Source of the DNA: Hyphomicrobiales bacterium
GTDB taxonomy: Bacteria > Pseudomonadota > Alphaproteobacteria > Rhizobiales > Rhizobiaceae
Assembly: GCA_900470965.1 (NCBI GenBank)
Contig: UCCS01000016.1
Span: forward strand, 62,001-126,000
DNA length: 64,000 nt
Direction of reading: 5' to 3'
Positions 25,323 to 34,602 of this stretch are shown one piece after another. The translations under genes were made by a program, and so were the position numbers. The notes below the pieces were generated by a model, which ran no database searches, was not told the DNA's origin, and was given only the letters and a program-made list of their open reading frames with translations. Positions within the stretch are counted from its first letter, which is position 1; the number at the start of each line of letters is the position of its first letter.

Positions 25323-26993
25323 TCACAATTGCGTGGCGCGGCCTTGGGATGTGTTCGCATGATCGATAAACTCCCCAATCGTCGCGATCGGGAGCGGTCT
25401 GCTCACCAAATAGCCTTGTAGCCTGTCGCATCCCGCCTTGCGCAACCAGTCCGCCTGCTGTGCCGTTTCAACCCCTTCGGCGGTGACGCGCATGTGGAGG
25501 CCATGTGCAAGCTCAATGACACAGCGCACGATTGCCTGGCTTTTGAAATCGCTTTCGAGATCGGTAATAAAATATCGATCGATTTTTATCGTGTCGAAAG
25601 GGAATGTTTTCAGATAGCTGAGGGATGAATATTCTGTCCCGAAGTCGTCGAGGGCGATTTTGATGCCCAGCACGTTGAGAGTATTGAGGGTGTCGATGTT
25701 GTTGACAGTCCGCTCGAGCAGCACGCTCTCGGTTATTTCAAGCTCCAGGCGATCCGATGGAAATCCGACAAGATCCAGCGTTTGCGAAATCCGATCGGTA
25801 AGGCCGTTTGTCAGGAATTCAGCCGCCGACACATTGACGGCGACGATGTAGTTCTGTGGCCAGTTCATCGCTTCCCGACATGCCTGTTCCAAAACCCATG
25901 CGCCTATTTCCGGCATCAAACCATCTGCTTCGGCCATCGGAATGAAGGTGCTTGGAGGAATACTTCCGAGCAGGGGGTGGTGCCATCTCAGAAGCGCTTC
26001 GAAGCCGACGATGGAACCGACCTCCGCGATCGGTTGATACTCCATTGAGAATTGGTGGTTTGCCAGGGCTATTCGAAGGCTCCGGCGCAGTAGCTCGCGC
26101 TGCTCCAGCAATTCAAGCATTGAAGGATCAAACGATTTTGCGCGACGGCGACCTTCTTTCTTCGCGGCGTAGAGTGCGACGTCAGACGCCTTCATGAGTT
26201 GCTCCGGACTGGCGCCGTCCGGTGGCGCACTTGACACGCCAACGCTGCTGCCGACAAACACCGCGATGCCGTCGATCATGAAGGGCTTTTGGAATGCCGC
26301 AACTAGGGCTTCCGCCAGTTGGTGACCCTTGGCCGGATGTCCCAGGCCCATGGAGATGACCATGAATTCGTCACCCGCGAGGCGATAAGCCCTGTCGTCT
26401 TCTGCAAGGCATCCTTGAATGCGGCTAGCAGCAAGCTGAAGAAGCTTGTCTCCCGCCGGATGACCCAACGTGTCGTTCACAGGCTTGAAGTCGTCGAGGT
26501 CAAGCTGCATCAGAGACAAGGTCTCGCCCGAGGCAGCTATTTCCGTCAACGACACAGCGAGATCCTCGCTAAACTGGCGTCGATTTGGCAGGCCCGTCAA
26601 CGGATCGTGAGTTGCCAGATGCAATAGGGTTGCTCGTTCGTCGTCAAGGCGATCGCCCGATCGAACAACGGCGTACATATTTCCGATCTGAAAGATCGTC
26701 AGTCTTTGCGAACCAGGTTTCCTGATATTGATCGACAATCGCAAGGACTGGACGCCTTCGCCCATTGAGCGGAGTGCTTGCATGGTCGCCGATTTGTCCA
26801 GCTCTGGAAAATGCTCCCATAGCGACATCGCGGGCGCAAGCGCAGCGGGCAGTTCATCGCCCAGCAAGTTTTTGATCGGATTGAAGTCGTGGTCGAAGAA
26901 TAAGAGCCGATCGATCGGGCTCGGGGCATGTTCCCGTCTATCTTCAGGGGTCGCGCGTGTGGCACGAGCTTTACGCATGTCTGAGCTCTCCAT
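25323..26993 (-). CDS. Diguanylate cyclase/phosphodiesterase (GGDEF-EAL) protein
   Basis: A 556-residue cytoplasmic c-di-GMP enzyme. After an N-terminal region of about 110 residues that may be PAS-like comes a GGDEF domain whose active site reads RLAGDEFMVI (AGDEF, a variant often active). A C-terminal EAL domain follows with EALLRWHHP, LEITESVLL, LDDFGTEYSSL, KIDRYFI and AEGVET, all residues for phosphodiesterase activity. The ATG at 26993 has AGGGA upstream. It is the first gene of the partner-switching operon, 28 bases before the next gene, and is the likely second-messenger output. Confidence 0.92.
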   Translation of the reverse strand: MESSDMRKARATRATPEDRREHAPSPIDRLLFFDHDFNPIKNLLGDELPAALAPAMSLWEHFPELDKSATMQALRSMGEGVQSLRLSINIRKPGSQRLTIFQIGNMYAVVRSGDRLDDERATLLHLATHDPLTGLPNRRQFSEDLAVSLTEIAASGETLSLMQLDLDDFKPVNDTLGHPAGDKLLQLAASRIQGCLAEDDRAYRLAGDEFMVISMGLGHPAKGHQLAEALVAAFQKPFMIDGIAVFVGSSVGVSSAPPDGASPEQLMKASDVALYAAKKEGRRRAKSFDPSMLELLEQRELLRRSLRIALANHQFSMEYQPIAEVGSIVGFEALLRWHHPLLGSIPPSTFIPMAEADGLMPEIGAWVLEQACREAMNWPQNYIVAVNVSAAEFLTNGLTDRISQTLDLVGFPSDRLELEITESVLLERTVNNIDTLNTLNVLGIKIALDDFGTEYSSLSYLKTFPFDTIKIDRYFITDLESDFKSQAIVRCVIELAHGLHMRVTAEGVETAQQADWLRKAGCDRLQGYLVSRPLPIATIGEFIDHANTSQGRATQL

Positions 26994-27053
26994 GGTCGAG
27001 TTTCCCTGAGAACGATCACCGCAACTCAAAGCCGCCACAACTTAGGTATGCAT

Positions 27054-27068
27054 TATCTAATTTAGATA
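27054..27068. promoter_or_regulatory. 15-base palindrome upstream of the GGDEF-EAL gene
   Basis: TATCTAA-T-TTAGATA is a perfect inverted repeat of two 7-base arms about 60 bases upstream of the start at 26993. It is AT-rich in GC-rich surroundings. It could be an operator or contain the -10 region of the signalling operon. No binding protein can be named. Confidence 0.4.
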
Positions 27069-27280
27069 GTCCGGATTAAAAATGTTCAAACCTCTTTTCC
27101 GCACAGGCAATTGCAACTTTCGGCTGGCGTGCCGATTGCTGGGCCTTCTCCTTATATAGCTAAAAGTGTGGGTCGGGGACTAGGTCGTGGTGACGATTTA
27201 ACGTTTTGGAATTCGCGGCTTGGGCAAATCGGATTCAAGACTGGCGATTCGAGGCTTGTCATGGATATCGAAACACCCAG

Positions 27281-27520
27281 CGCTGACCGATGGTCTCGGA
27301 TCGGACCTTTTTGCGCGGAGGGCGAAGGAGCAACGACGGCCACGCTCTAAACAATCGTAGCTTTGTCGATGCGTTGATCTGGATGGCCCGGTCAGGCACA
27401 CGCGGCCGCGATTTGCGTGCGCAATATGACGAACATCTGGCGTCAAGCGGGCGCTAATATGGCTGGACCGAGATGGGTGCGTTTGAGAACTCCGCTCCCT
27501 TCCGCATCGGATGCCGGTTA
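27281..27520 (+). mobile_element. Remnant of an IS5-type transposase
   Basis: Fragments in different frames line up as the N-terminal part of an IS5-family transposase: DRWSRIGPF (about 27283), then NNRSFVDALIWMARSGTRGR and DLRAQYDEH (27349-27438), then WTEMGAFEN (27464-27490). This matches the conserved order DxxWxxIxPF, NRxFVxAVLWxxRSGxxWRDLP, RWxxxGVFE. Stops and frame changes separate the pieces and the catalytic part is not recognisable, so it is inactive. It marks the boundary between the signalling operon and the dipeptide-type transporter region. The rest of the 27069-27584 gap holds nothing I could identify. Confidence 0.6.
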
Positions 27521-27584
27521 CGGCAATCGCGTGCACAATGCCGCGCGATCCTCGGGGAGTTCGTTCCACGCCTTCGGCCAAAAA

Positions 27585-27600
27585 TAGAATACAAATTCTA
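27585..27600. promoter_or_regulatory. Inverted repeat at the promoter of the dipeptide-type ABC operon
   Basis: TAGAAT-ACAA-ATTCTA is a perfect 6-base inverted repeat with a 4-base spacer, in a markedly AT-rich stretch 57 bases upstream of the binding-protein start. It probably overlaps the promoter and may be an operator. Confidence 0.45.
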
Positions 27601-27657
27601 TATACTAAATGATGATAGGGCTAGCTTGATCCCGTATCAATTTCGGGGCTTTTCAAA

Positions 27658-29286
27658 ATGGGCATCAAAGCCAAACGTACTGCCGCAACATTCCTGGCCG
27701 CATGGATGTCGCTTGCGGCACCCGCGTTCTCTGCCGATCAGCCGGTCAAAGGCGGGACGCTGATCTATCTGGAGCAGCAGGCGCATACCAATCTCTATTC
27801 GCCGGCCGGTGGCTTCTATCCGAACGGCGGTATTCTCAACCAGATCACGGACAAGCTGACCTACCAGAACCCAAAGACGCTCGAAATCGAGCCGTGGATC
27901 GCTGAATCCTGGACGGTCAATGACGATGCGACGCAATACACGTTCAAGATCCGGCAGGGCGTGACATTCTCGGACGGTTCGCCGCTCGAAGCCAATGCGG
28001 TTGCCAAAAACTATGACGTCTACGGTCTGGGCGACAAGGGTCTCAAGCTTCCGGTATCGGAAGTGATCAACAATTATGATCACAGCGAAGTCGTCGATCC
28101 CTACACGGTGAAGTTCTACTTCAAGCGGCCATCGCCGGGCTTCCTGCAGGGTACCTCGGTCATTGGCTCCGGCCTGGTCTCCCTGAAGACGCTTTCCTTG
28201 CCATTTGAACAGCTGGGCGATGCGACGAAGATTATCGGTTCCGGACCGTTCGTCGTCGAAAGCGAAACCCTGGGCAAGGAATTATCGCTGAAAGCCCGTG
28301 ACGACTATAGCTGGGGACCAGCCAAGCTGGAGCACCAGGGCAGGGCGTATCTCGACGGTATCAAATATATCGTCACTGGCGAAGACAGTGTCCGAATTGG
28401 AGCTCTTCTATCGGGTCAAGCTGACTTTATCCGCCAGGTACAGGCCTATGACGAGGAGCAGGTCGAAGCCCAAGATTACAAGATCTATGCCGCCCCGACA
28501 CGCGGTGTGAACAACAGTGTTGTGTTCCGGCCTGACAATCCGCTCGTTGCGGACCTTCACGTTCGCCAAGCTCTTCTTCACGGAACCAACGCGCAGGAAA
28601 TCGTAACGACGCTGTTTTCCGACCATTACCCTCAGGCAAAATCGATCATCGCCTCGACCGCCCAGGGCTATGTCGATCTCTCTTCCAAGCTGAACTACGA
28701 TCCCGAGCAGGCCGCCAAGCTTCTGGACCAGGCCGGTTGGAAGCTCGGCGCGGATGGGCAGCGCGAGAAGGATGGGCAGAAGCTCGTCCTGACCGCTTAT
28801 GAATCGCTGCCGCAGCCACAGAACAAGGCGACGCTTCAGCTGGTCGCCCAGCAATGGGCAAAGCTTGGCGTGACGCTGAACGTGTTGGCTGGCGACGCAG
28901 GCAGCAAGACGTTGGACGATCTCGATCCGGCAAAAACCCCGGTAGCACCAGCGATGGTCGGCCGCGCCGATCCGGACGTGATCAAGAGCAACTACTATCC
29001 GAAAAACCGGGACGTTCCGCGCCAGAAGGGCGGTCAGAGCGACAAGGTGAAGAGCTTCGTCGACGACAAGCTCAACCACCTGTTAGAGGGCCTCTCCTCT
29101 GAACCCAATCGTGATAAGCGCCTCGCCATCGCCGCCGACATCCAGAACTACGTCCTCGACCAGGCCTATGCCATTCCAATCTTCGAGGAGCCGCAGGCCT
29201 TTGCGGGTGCTCCCTACGTCAACGGCGTTGCCTTCGAAGCCGTTGGTCGACCCTCCTTCTACAGCACCTGGCTTGCCGAACATTGA
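27658..29286 (+). CDS. ABC transporter substrate-binding protein, family 5 (SBP_KPN_01854-like)
   Basis: A 542-residue periplasmic binding protein of the dipeptide/oligopeptide class. A signal peptide (MGIKAKRTAATFLAAWMSLA..., cleavage near FSA-DQ) precedes a three-domain fold with PWIAESWTVNDDATQYTFKI and RQGVTFSDGSP near the N-terminus. It starts an operon of permeases, fused ATPases, a flavin monooxygenase and two CMD-fold proteins. That gene combination is the one defined around the KPN_01854-01858 and Avi_7169/7170 family models, whose substrate is not established. A hairpin follows the stop. Confidence 0.9.
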   Translation: MGIKAKRTAATFLAAWMSLAAPAFSADQPVKGGTLIYLEQQAHTNLYSPAGGFYPNGGILNQITDKLTYQNPKTLEIEPWIAESWTVNDDATQYTFKIRQGVTFSDGSPLEANAVAKNYDVYGLGDKGLKLPVSEVINNYDHSEVVDPYTVKFYFKRPSPGFLQGTSVIGSGLVSLKTLSLPFEQLGDATKIIGSGPFVVESETLGKELSLKARDDYSWGPAKLEHQGRAYLDGIKYIVTGEDSVRIGALLSGQADFIRQVQAYDEEQVEAQDYKIYAAPTRGVNNSVVFRPDNPLVADLHVRQALLHGTNAQEIVTTLFSDHYPQAKSIIASTAQGYVDLSSKLNYDPEQAAKLLDQAGWKLGADGQREKDGQKLVLTAYESLPQPQNKATLQLVAQQWAKLGVTLNVLAGDAGSKTLDDLDPAKTPVAPAMVGRADPDVIKSNYYPKNRDVPRQKGGQSDKVKSFVDDKLNHLLEGLSSEPNRDKRLAIAADIQNYVLDQAYAIPIFEEPQAFAGAPYVNGVAFEAVGRPSFYSTWLAEH

Positions 29287-29296
29287 GGAGTACAAG

Positions 29297-29319
29297 CTGG
29301 CCCGGCGTGGCCGGGCCAG
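29297..29319 (+). promoter_or_regulatory. Perfect 10-bp hairpin after the binding-protein gene
   Basis: CTGGCCCGGC (29297-29306) pairs with GCCGGGCCAG (29310-29319) around a 3-base loop, in the 47-base gap between the binding-protein stop and the permease start. No U-tract follows. It probably stabilises the upstream transcript and reduces read-through. Confidence 0.72.
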
Positions 29320-29333
29320 GTTTGGAGATCGTC

Positions 29334-30275
29334 ATGGCTAAATATTTCTTCTCGAGGATCGGACAGGCATTGCTCGTTTTATGGGCTGCCTTTACCGTTT
29401 CATTCGTCCTGCTCCAGGCCTTGCCCGGTGACGCGGTCCTGATCAAGTTTCAGAACCCGGACTACGGACTGAGCCCCGAACAGATTGCCGACATCCGCGC
29501 CGCCTATGCGGCGGACGGGACGATCTTTTCGCAATATCTCCATGCCATCGGCAATTTTCTCACCGGAAACTTCGGCTATTCGCTGCAGGCTGGCGTCGCG
29601 GTGCGGGATCAAATCGCGACCAATCTTCCGCCAACCCTTTGGCTTGCCGGACTGGGTCTTCTTGGCGCCATCCTGCTGTCAGTCTTGATTGCGATACTTG
29701 CAAACCTGCCGCCCTTGAGATGGCTTCGATCGCTGGCGCACTCGATCCCTTCTCTCTTCATCTCGGTTCCGACCTTCTGGCTCGGAATCATGCTGATCCA
29801 GATTTTTTCGTTCCGCTTCCGGCTTGTCCCGGTCATCAATCCAGGTCCGTGGCAAGGCTTGATCCTGCCTGTCCTGACCGTTGCCGTTCCAATTTCCGCG
29901 CCTCTCGCCCAGATCCTCCTGCGCAACATCGATGAGGTGCTCACTCGCCCGTTCGTTCCGGTCGCCCGCGCCAAGGGGGCTTCACATGTCTGGGTCCTGT
30001 GGCGGCATGTGGCCAAAAACGCCCTGCTTCCCGTGATGACCGTGGCAGGCCTCCTCTTCGGAGAGTTGATTGCCGGAGCGGTCATCACGGAAACCGTATT
30101 TGGTCGTAACGGCATCGGAAGCCTCGCAGAGCAGGCTGTCAATTTCCAGGATGTCGCTATCTTGCAGGCGATCGTCGTTATCTCCGCTGCAGCCTTCGTC
30201 GCTATCAATCTGGCCGTGGACCTCCTCTATCCGGTCTTCGATCCGCGCCTGAGAACAAAGCTGGGGGACGCCTGA
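29334..30275 (+). CDS. ABC transporter permease, DppB type
   Basis: A 313-residue inner-membrane permease with the DppB/OppB layout: N-terminal helix, periplasmic region with LPGDAVLIKF, and a C-terminal core with ARAKGASHVWVLWRHVAKNA as the EAA docking loop. The frame is open upstream through the hairpin, but the ATG at 29334 with TTTGGAG upstream is chosen. The stop overlaps the ATG of the DppC-type gene. Confidence 0.92.
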   Translation: MAKYFFSRIGQALLVLWAAFTVSFVLLQALPGDAVLIKFQNPDYGLSPEQIADIRAAYAADGTIFSQYLHAIGNFLTGNFGYSLQAGVAVRDQIATNLPPTLWLAGLGLLGAILLSVLIAILANLPPLRWLRSLAHSIPSLFISVPTFWLGIMLIQIFSFRFRLVPVINPGPWQGLILPVLTVAVPISAPLAQILLRNIDEVLTRPFVPVARAKGASHVWVLWRHVAKNALLPVMTVAGLLFGELIAGAVITETVFGRNGIGSLAEQAVNFQDVAILQAIVVISAAAFVAINLAVDLLYPVFDPRLRTKLGDA

Positions 30276-31192
30276 TGAGCCACGTCGAAGCGCCCGAACG
30301 TCATTTCAATATCGATAGCCCTGATCCGGTCGACTGGACGGCACCGGCGAGCCGGGATGCTCTTTGCGATACAAAGTCGATCAACCGAAAGCGGCGTCTT
30401 GCTATTGAACCAGGCCTGTTGCTTGCCTCATTAGTGCTCGCAATCGTTCTGCTTTGGGCCATCGCGCCCGGCCTGTTCACGTCCTACAATCCGATCGAGG
30501 GAATTCCACGTCAGCAGTTGAAGCCACCAAGTGCGCTCCATCTGCTTGGCACCGATTCTCTGGGTCGTGATCTCTATGCCAGGCTTGTCTACGGGGCGGT
30601 CCATTCGTTGTCGGGGGCACTCGCTGCGGTTGGCATCGGGCTGGTTGTCGGAACAACACTTGGGCTTCTTGCCGGATCCTTGGGTGGATGGGTTGAAACT
30701 ATCGTCATGCGGATCGTCGATGTCCTGCTCTCCGTTCCCGTGCTCCTGTTGTCGCTCAGCATCATCATTCTCCTGGGCTTCGGCACGATAAACGCTGCGA
30801 TAGCAGTCGGCGTGACCTCGATCGCGAGCTTTGCCCGTCTGGTTCGGTCGGAAGTCGTCACCGTCAGACGAAGCGACTATGTCGAGGCGGCCTTCGGCAG
30901 TGGTGGAAGCTTCCTGAAAGTGCTCTGGCGGCACATCCTCCCCAACTCCCTGACCTCCGTCATTGCCTACACTGCCCTGCAGATCGGTTGGGCGATCCTG
31001 CAACTGTCGACGCTCGGTTTCCTCGGCTACGGTGCACCGCCGCCGACCCCAGAATGGGGCCTGTTGATTGCCGAAGGACGAAACTATGTCGCGACCGCCT
31101 GGTGGCTGACGGCCGCCCCGGGGATCGTCGTTGTCATCGTGGTGTTATCGGTAAACCGCATCAGCCAAGCCATCGGAAAGGGATCTCGATGA
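30275..31192 (+). CDS. ABC transporter permease, DppC type
   Basis: A 305-residue permease with a cytoplasmic N-terminal extension of about 45 residues, then a DppC/OppC core including HLLGTDSLGRDLYARLVYG and an EAA loop (DYVEAAFGSGGSFLKVLWRH). The start overlaps the DppB-type stop by one base, and its own stop overlaps the ATG of the fused ATPase gene. It forms the translocation channel with the product at 29334. Confidence 0.93.
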   Translation: MSHVEAPERHFNIDSPDPVDWTAPASRDALCDTKSINRKRRLAIEPGLLLASLVLAIVLLWAIAPGLFTSYNPIEGIPRQQLKPPSALHLLGTDSLGRDLYARLVYGAVHSLSGALAAVGIGLVVGTTLGLLAGSLGGWVETIVMRIVDVLLSVPVLLLSLSIIILLGFGTINAAIAVGVTSIASFARLVRSEVVTVRRSDYVEAAFGSGGSFLKVLWRHILPNSLTSVIAYTALQIGWAILQLSTLGFLGYGAPPPTPEWGLLIAEGRNYVATAWWLTAAPGIVVVIVVLSVNRISQAIGKGSR

Positions 31193-32877
31193 ACCGCCCT
31201 CTCTCCAACCCTGTCGACGGCAGCGCCCGATCGGAACCTGTCCTCGACATATCGGGGCTGACAGTCGGATATCAAGATGGTGACCAGGTCCGTGTGGCCG
31301 TCCATGAGATCGATTTCAAAGTGGCTGCCGGTGAAGTGGTCGCGCTGGTCGGTGAGTCCGGCTCTGGGAAAACCTCTTCGGCTCAGGCGATCATCGGTCT
31401 GCTCGCCGACAATGGCCGCATCATCAGCGGTACGATCCGGCTCAATGGAACGGATGTTACCGCCTGGCCGCAAAAGCGCCTCGACGCGATCCGTGGCTCG
31501 ATTGTGAGCCTGATCCCGCAGGATCCCGGAAACGCGCTGAACCCGGTCAAGACAATCGGCAAGCAGGTTGCGGAGATCCTTGCCATTCATGGCCATGCAA
31601 CCGGGCCCGTCGCCTATTCGCAGGCGATCGAGCTATTGGAACGGGTCGGCTTGTCGGAGCCCAGGCTTCGCGCGCAGCAATATCCCCATGAGCTTTCCGG
31701 CGGCATGAAACAACGCGTTCTCATTGCAATCGCGATCGCATTGAAGCCGGCTCTGATCATCGCCGATGAGCCGACCAGCGCACTCGATGTCACAGTGCAG
31801 AAGCATATCCTTGATCTCATCGACGAATTGCGCAGCGAGTTCGGGACGGCGGTGCTTCTGGTCACCCACGATCTCGGTGTGGCGGCCGATCGTTCGAACC
31901 GGCTCATCGTCCTGAAGCAAGGCCGCATTCAGGAACAGGGCCGCACAGCCGACATCCTCGCAAACCCGAAAAGCGCCTACACAAGACAGCTTCTTGCGGA
32001 TGTCCCGTCCTTGAACTTGAAAACGCGTCGCACAGAAGCCAGGCACCTGAGCGGGCCCGCAACCGACGACGTTCTTGTTGTCGAGAACCTTGTCCAAGAC
32101 TTCGGTCTCAGCAAGAGCGATAGCTTTCGTGCAGTTGATGACATCTCCTTCCGGGTTCGCCGTGGAACCACTCACGCGGTTGTCGGCGAGTCTGGCTCAG
32201 GCAAGACCACCACGATCCGGATTGTTTCGGCCTTTCAGAAGCCGACATCGGGGAGGGTGATTGTCGATGGTCTCGACCTTGCCACTCTGCGCGGGGAGAC
32301 CCTGCGACAATTCCGCAAGAAGATACAGCTGGTTTACCAAAACCCGTTTGGATCCCTCGATCCCCGCCAGAGCATCTTCCGTATTGTTGAAGAGCCGCTT
32401 TTAAACTTCGAGCCTTTGTCCAAAGACGAAAGGGCAAGACGCGTGGCAACGACAATCGAGAGGGTTGGCTTGCCCCTCGACGTCCTGCAGCGCCGGCCTC
32501 GAGCATTATCGGGTGGACAGCGCCAACGCGTTGCAATTGCCCGCGCCTTGGTGCTGAAACCGGAAATTCTTGTACTCGACGAAGCCGTATCGGCCCTCGA
32601 CGTGACCGTGCAAGCGCAGATCCTTGCCTTGCTCGACGAGCTCCAGCGCGACCTCGGTCTGACCTATCTCTTCGTTTCCCATGATCTCGCTGTGGTCAGG
32701 CAGATCGCCGACACCGTCTCGGTCCTGAACAGCGGACGTGTCGTTGATAGCGGACCCGTAGAGGAGGTCTTCCGCAATCCGAAGAGCACCTATACGCGCG
32801 AGTTGATCGACGCGATCCCAGGCAAGAAACTTGTTCACCGTGCCATTCAGCCAACGACGTCTAATGCAGGAAAATAG
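31189..32877 (+). CDS. Fused DppD-DppF-type dual ATPase
   Basis: A 562-residue protein with two complete ABC ATPase domains. Domain one (about 15-265) has GESGSGKTSSA, LSGGMKQRVLIA and IIADEPTSALDVT. Domain two (about 290-540) has GESGSGKTTTIR, LSGGQRQRVAIARAL and LVLDEAVSALDVT. Walker B of the second domain reads DEAVSALD. Fusing the two ATPases is common for glutathione and nickel-type importers. It overlaps the DppC-type gene by four bases. Confidence 0.93.
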   Translation: MNRPLSNPVDGSARSEPVLDISGLTVGYQDGDQVRVAVHEIDFKVAAGEVVALVGESGSGKTSSAQAIIGLLADNGRIISGTIRLNGTDVTAWPQKRLDAIRGSIVSLIPQDPGNALNPVKTIGKQVAEILAIHGHATGPVAYSQAIELLERVGLSEPRLRAQQYPHELSGGMKQRVLIAIAIALKPALIIADEPTSALDVTVQKHILDLIDELRSEFGTAVLLVTHDLGVAADRSNRLIVLKQGRIQEQGRTADILANPKSAYTRQLLADVPSLNLKTRRTEARHLSGPATDDVLVVENLVQDFGLSKSDSFRAVDDISFRVRRGTTHAVVGESGSGKTTTIRIVSAFQKPTSGRVIVDGLDLATLRGETLRQFRKKIQLVYQNPFGSLDPRQSIFRIVEEPLLNFEPLSKDERARRVATTIERVGLPLDVLQRRPRALSGGQRQRVAIARALVLKPEILVLDEAVSALDVTVQAQILALLDELQRDLGLTYLFVSHDLAVVRQIADTVSVLNSGRVVDSGPVEEVFRNPKSTYTRELIDAIPGKKLVHRAIQPTTSNAGK

Positions 32878-32878
32878 C

Positions 32879-33928
32879 ATGACCCGGACAGATATCCCGA
32901 AAAAGCTCGGCTTCTTCAGCCGAGTGCTTGATCAGGCGGACCCTGCCACCCGTTACCGGCTTGTGGCCGAGCAGATTATTCACGCCGAGGCATTCGGTTT
33001 CGACACTGCCTGGGTGGCGCAACATCATTTCAATGGCGATGAAGGCGGTTTGCCAGCCCCCCTGGTGTTTCTGGCCGATGTTGCCGCAAGGACCTCGCGC
33101 ATCCGCTTGGGCACAGGTGTCATAACCCTACCTATGGAAGACCCGGTTCGTGTTGCAGAAGACACGGCCGTTCTCGACCTGCTTTCCAACGGTCGCCTCG
33201 AGGTCGGCTTCGGCACTGGCGGGACGCCTCAATCCTTCCTGCCGTTCGGACTGGAAAGCAGTAATCGCGGATCCGTCTACGCCAGGCATCTGGCAACGGT
33301 TCGTGACGCTTGGGCGGGCAGGGCGCTTGCCGGCGATAATTATCTCTATCCCGCCGGCGGGGACCTCGGCGATCGTGTCTGGCAGGCAACATTTTCTGTG
33401 GGCGGCGGTGAGCGAGCAGGGCGAGATGGCGATGGTCTGATGTTGTCACGCACCCAACCCCGGCCGGCCGAGACGCCGAAAGCGGAACTTTGGGAGTTGC
33501 AGAACCCGATCATCGACACCTATCTGGCTGCCCTCCCAAAGGGGCGTGCGCCGCGCATCCTGGGCTCTCGAAGCCTGTTCGTCGCAGACGACCGCAAAGA
33601 GGCACTTCATTTCGCCGAGATCGGTCTCAACCGCAGCGTCGAGCGCTTCATCGCCAACGGACACAAGGTCAACGCATCGACGACCGCAGAGCTCATCAAG
33701 GCCTTCGACGTCCACGTCGGGACGCCTGATGACGTGATTGCCTCTTTAAAGGCCGATCAGTCGCTCGCACGGGTCACCGATCTCGTTTTCCAGGTCCATT
33801 CGGTCGATCCGCCTCATTCCTACATCCTGCGCTCACTGGAATTGATCGCAACTGAGGTCGCACCGGCGCTCGGATGGCTGGGCGCCACGCGCAATTCTCA
33901 ACCGCAGCGTCACGCTGTTACAGCCTAA
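32879..33928 (+). CDS. Luciferase-like (LLM) flavin-dependent oxidoreductase, KPN_01858-like
   Basis: A 349-residue member of the bacterial luciferase superfamily, FMN-dependent monooxygenases that need a separate flavin reductase. The N-terminus LGFFSRVLDQADPATRYRL, then EAFGFDTAWVAQHHF and RIRLGTGVITLPMEDPVRVAEDTAVLD, are diagnostic. Of the two near starts, the ATG at 32879 has AGGAAAA at good distance. It starts one base after the ATPase stop. With the transporter and CMD proteins it forms the uncharacterised Avi/KPN set. Confidence 0.9.
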   Translation: MTRTDIPKKLGFFSRVLDQADPATRYRLVAEQIIHAEAFGFDTAWVAQHHFNGDEGGLPAPLVFLADVAARTSRIRLGTGVITLPMEDPVRVAEDTAVLDLLSNGRLEVGFGTGGTPQSFLPFGLESSNRGSVYARHLATVRDAWAGRALAGDNYLYPAGGDLGDRVWQATFSVGGGERAGRDGDGLMLSRTQPRPAETPKAELWELQNPIIDTYLAALPKGRAPRILGSRSLFVADDRKEALHFAEIGLNRSVERFIANGHKVNASTTAELIKAFDVHVGTPDDVIASLKADQSLARVTDLVFQVHSVDPPHSYILRSLELIATEVAPALGWLGATRNSQPQRHAVTA

Positions 33929-33947
33929 TTCATTGGAGGGAAATTCC

Positions 33948-34592
33948 ATGTCGTCATCGAAGTCATCGTCAAAGGATGTGATCGAACTTCTGGCCGGGAT
34001 AGAACCTGGCTCATTCGTGGATCGAATTCGTGCCGAGCGGCCGGAAACCAGGCTCAATGCGCAGAAGAGCTATCTGGCGCTGTTCGAGCCCCGCGAAGAA
34101 GGCGATGTTACGCGTGGAGAGCGACTGGCACTCGCCACTTTCGTCGCGAGGCTCCACCAGGCCGACGAAGCGAGCGGGTTTTACGATGCTGGTCTTAACG
34201 AATTGGCCGGCGGATCTTCCCTCTCCGCCGCGGTGAGGGCCGAAGTGGATCATGGCGTGACCAATGGTCCCTATGGTTCCTATCCCGAGGGTCCTTTATC
34301 CCCCGAAAACAAGGAAGGGCTTGTCTTTGCCGTGTCCGATTTTGGCCGCGCGGTATTGGGAAAGAAACTGAGCGCAGGATTGGAGCACACCCATCTCTTG
34401 GTGTTTCGTCCACGCGACGCCAGTCCGAATGCACTTCAGAGCCTGTTGGATGCAGGCTGGTCGACGACCGGGATCGTCACGCTCTCGCAGATCGTCGCGT
34501 TTCTCTCGTTCCAGATCAGGGTGATCAAGGGGCTCAAGGCGCTTGGCGCCGCTGGCGCCGGACAGGCTGCCTCCTCGGCAGCTGCAGAATAG
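33948..34592 (+). CDS. CMD-domain protein, Avi_7170-like
   Basis: A 214-residue protein in the carboxymuconolactone decarboxylase/AhpD fold class, recognised by its position and by the pattern THLLVFRPRDASPNALQSLLDAGWSTTGIVTLSQIVAFLSFQIR. It lacks the CxxC redox pair of AhpD; the helix reads STTGIVTLSQ. The ATG at 33948 has GGAGGG upstream. It is always paired with the downstream CxxC-containing protein in this gene set, so the two may form one complex. Confidence 0.82.
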   Translation: MSSSKSSSKDVIELLAGIEPGSFVDRIRAERPETRLNAQKSYLALFEPREEGDVTRGERLALATFVARLHQADEASGFYDAGLNELAGGSSLSAAVRAEVDHGVTNGPYGSYPEGPLSPENKEGLVFAVSDFGRAVLGKKLSAGLEHTHLLVFRPRDASPNALQSLLDAGWSTTGIVTLSQIVAFLSFQIRVIKGLKALGAAGAGQAASSAAAE

Positions 34593-34602
34593 GAAGCTTG
34601 AT

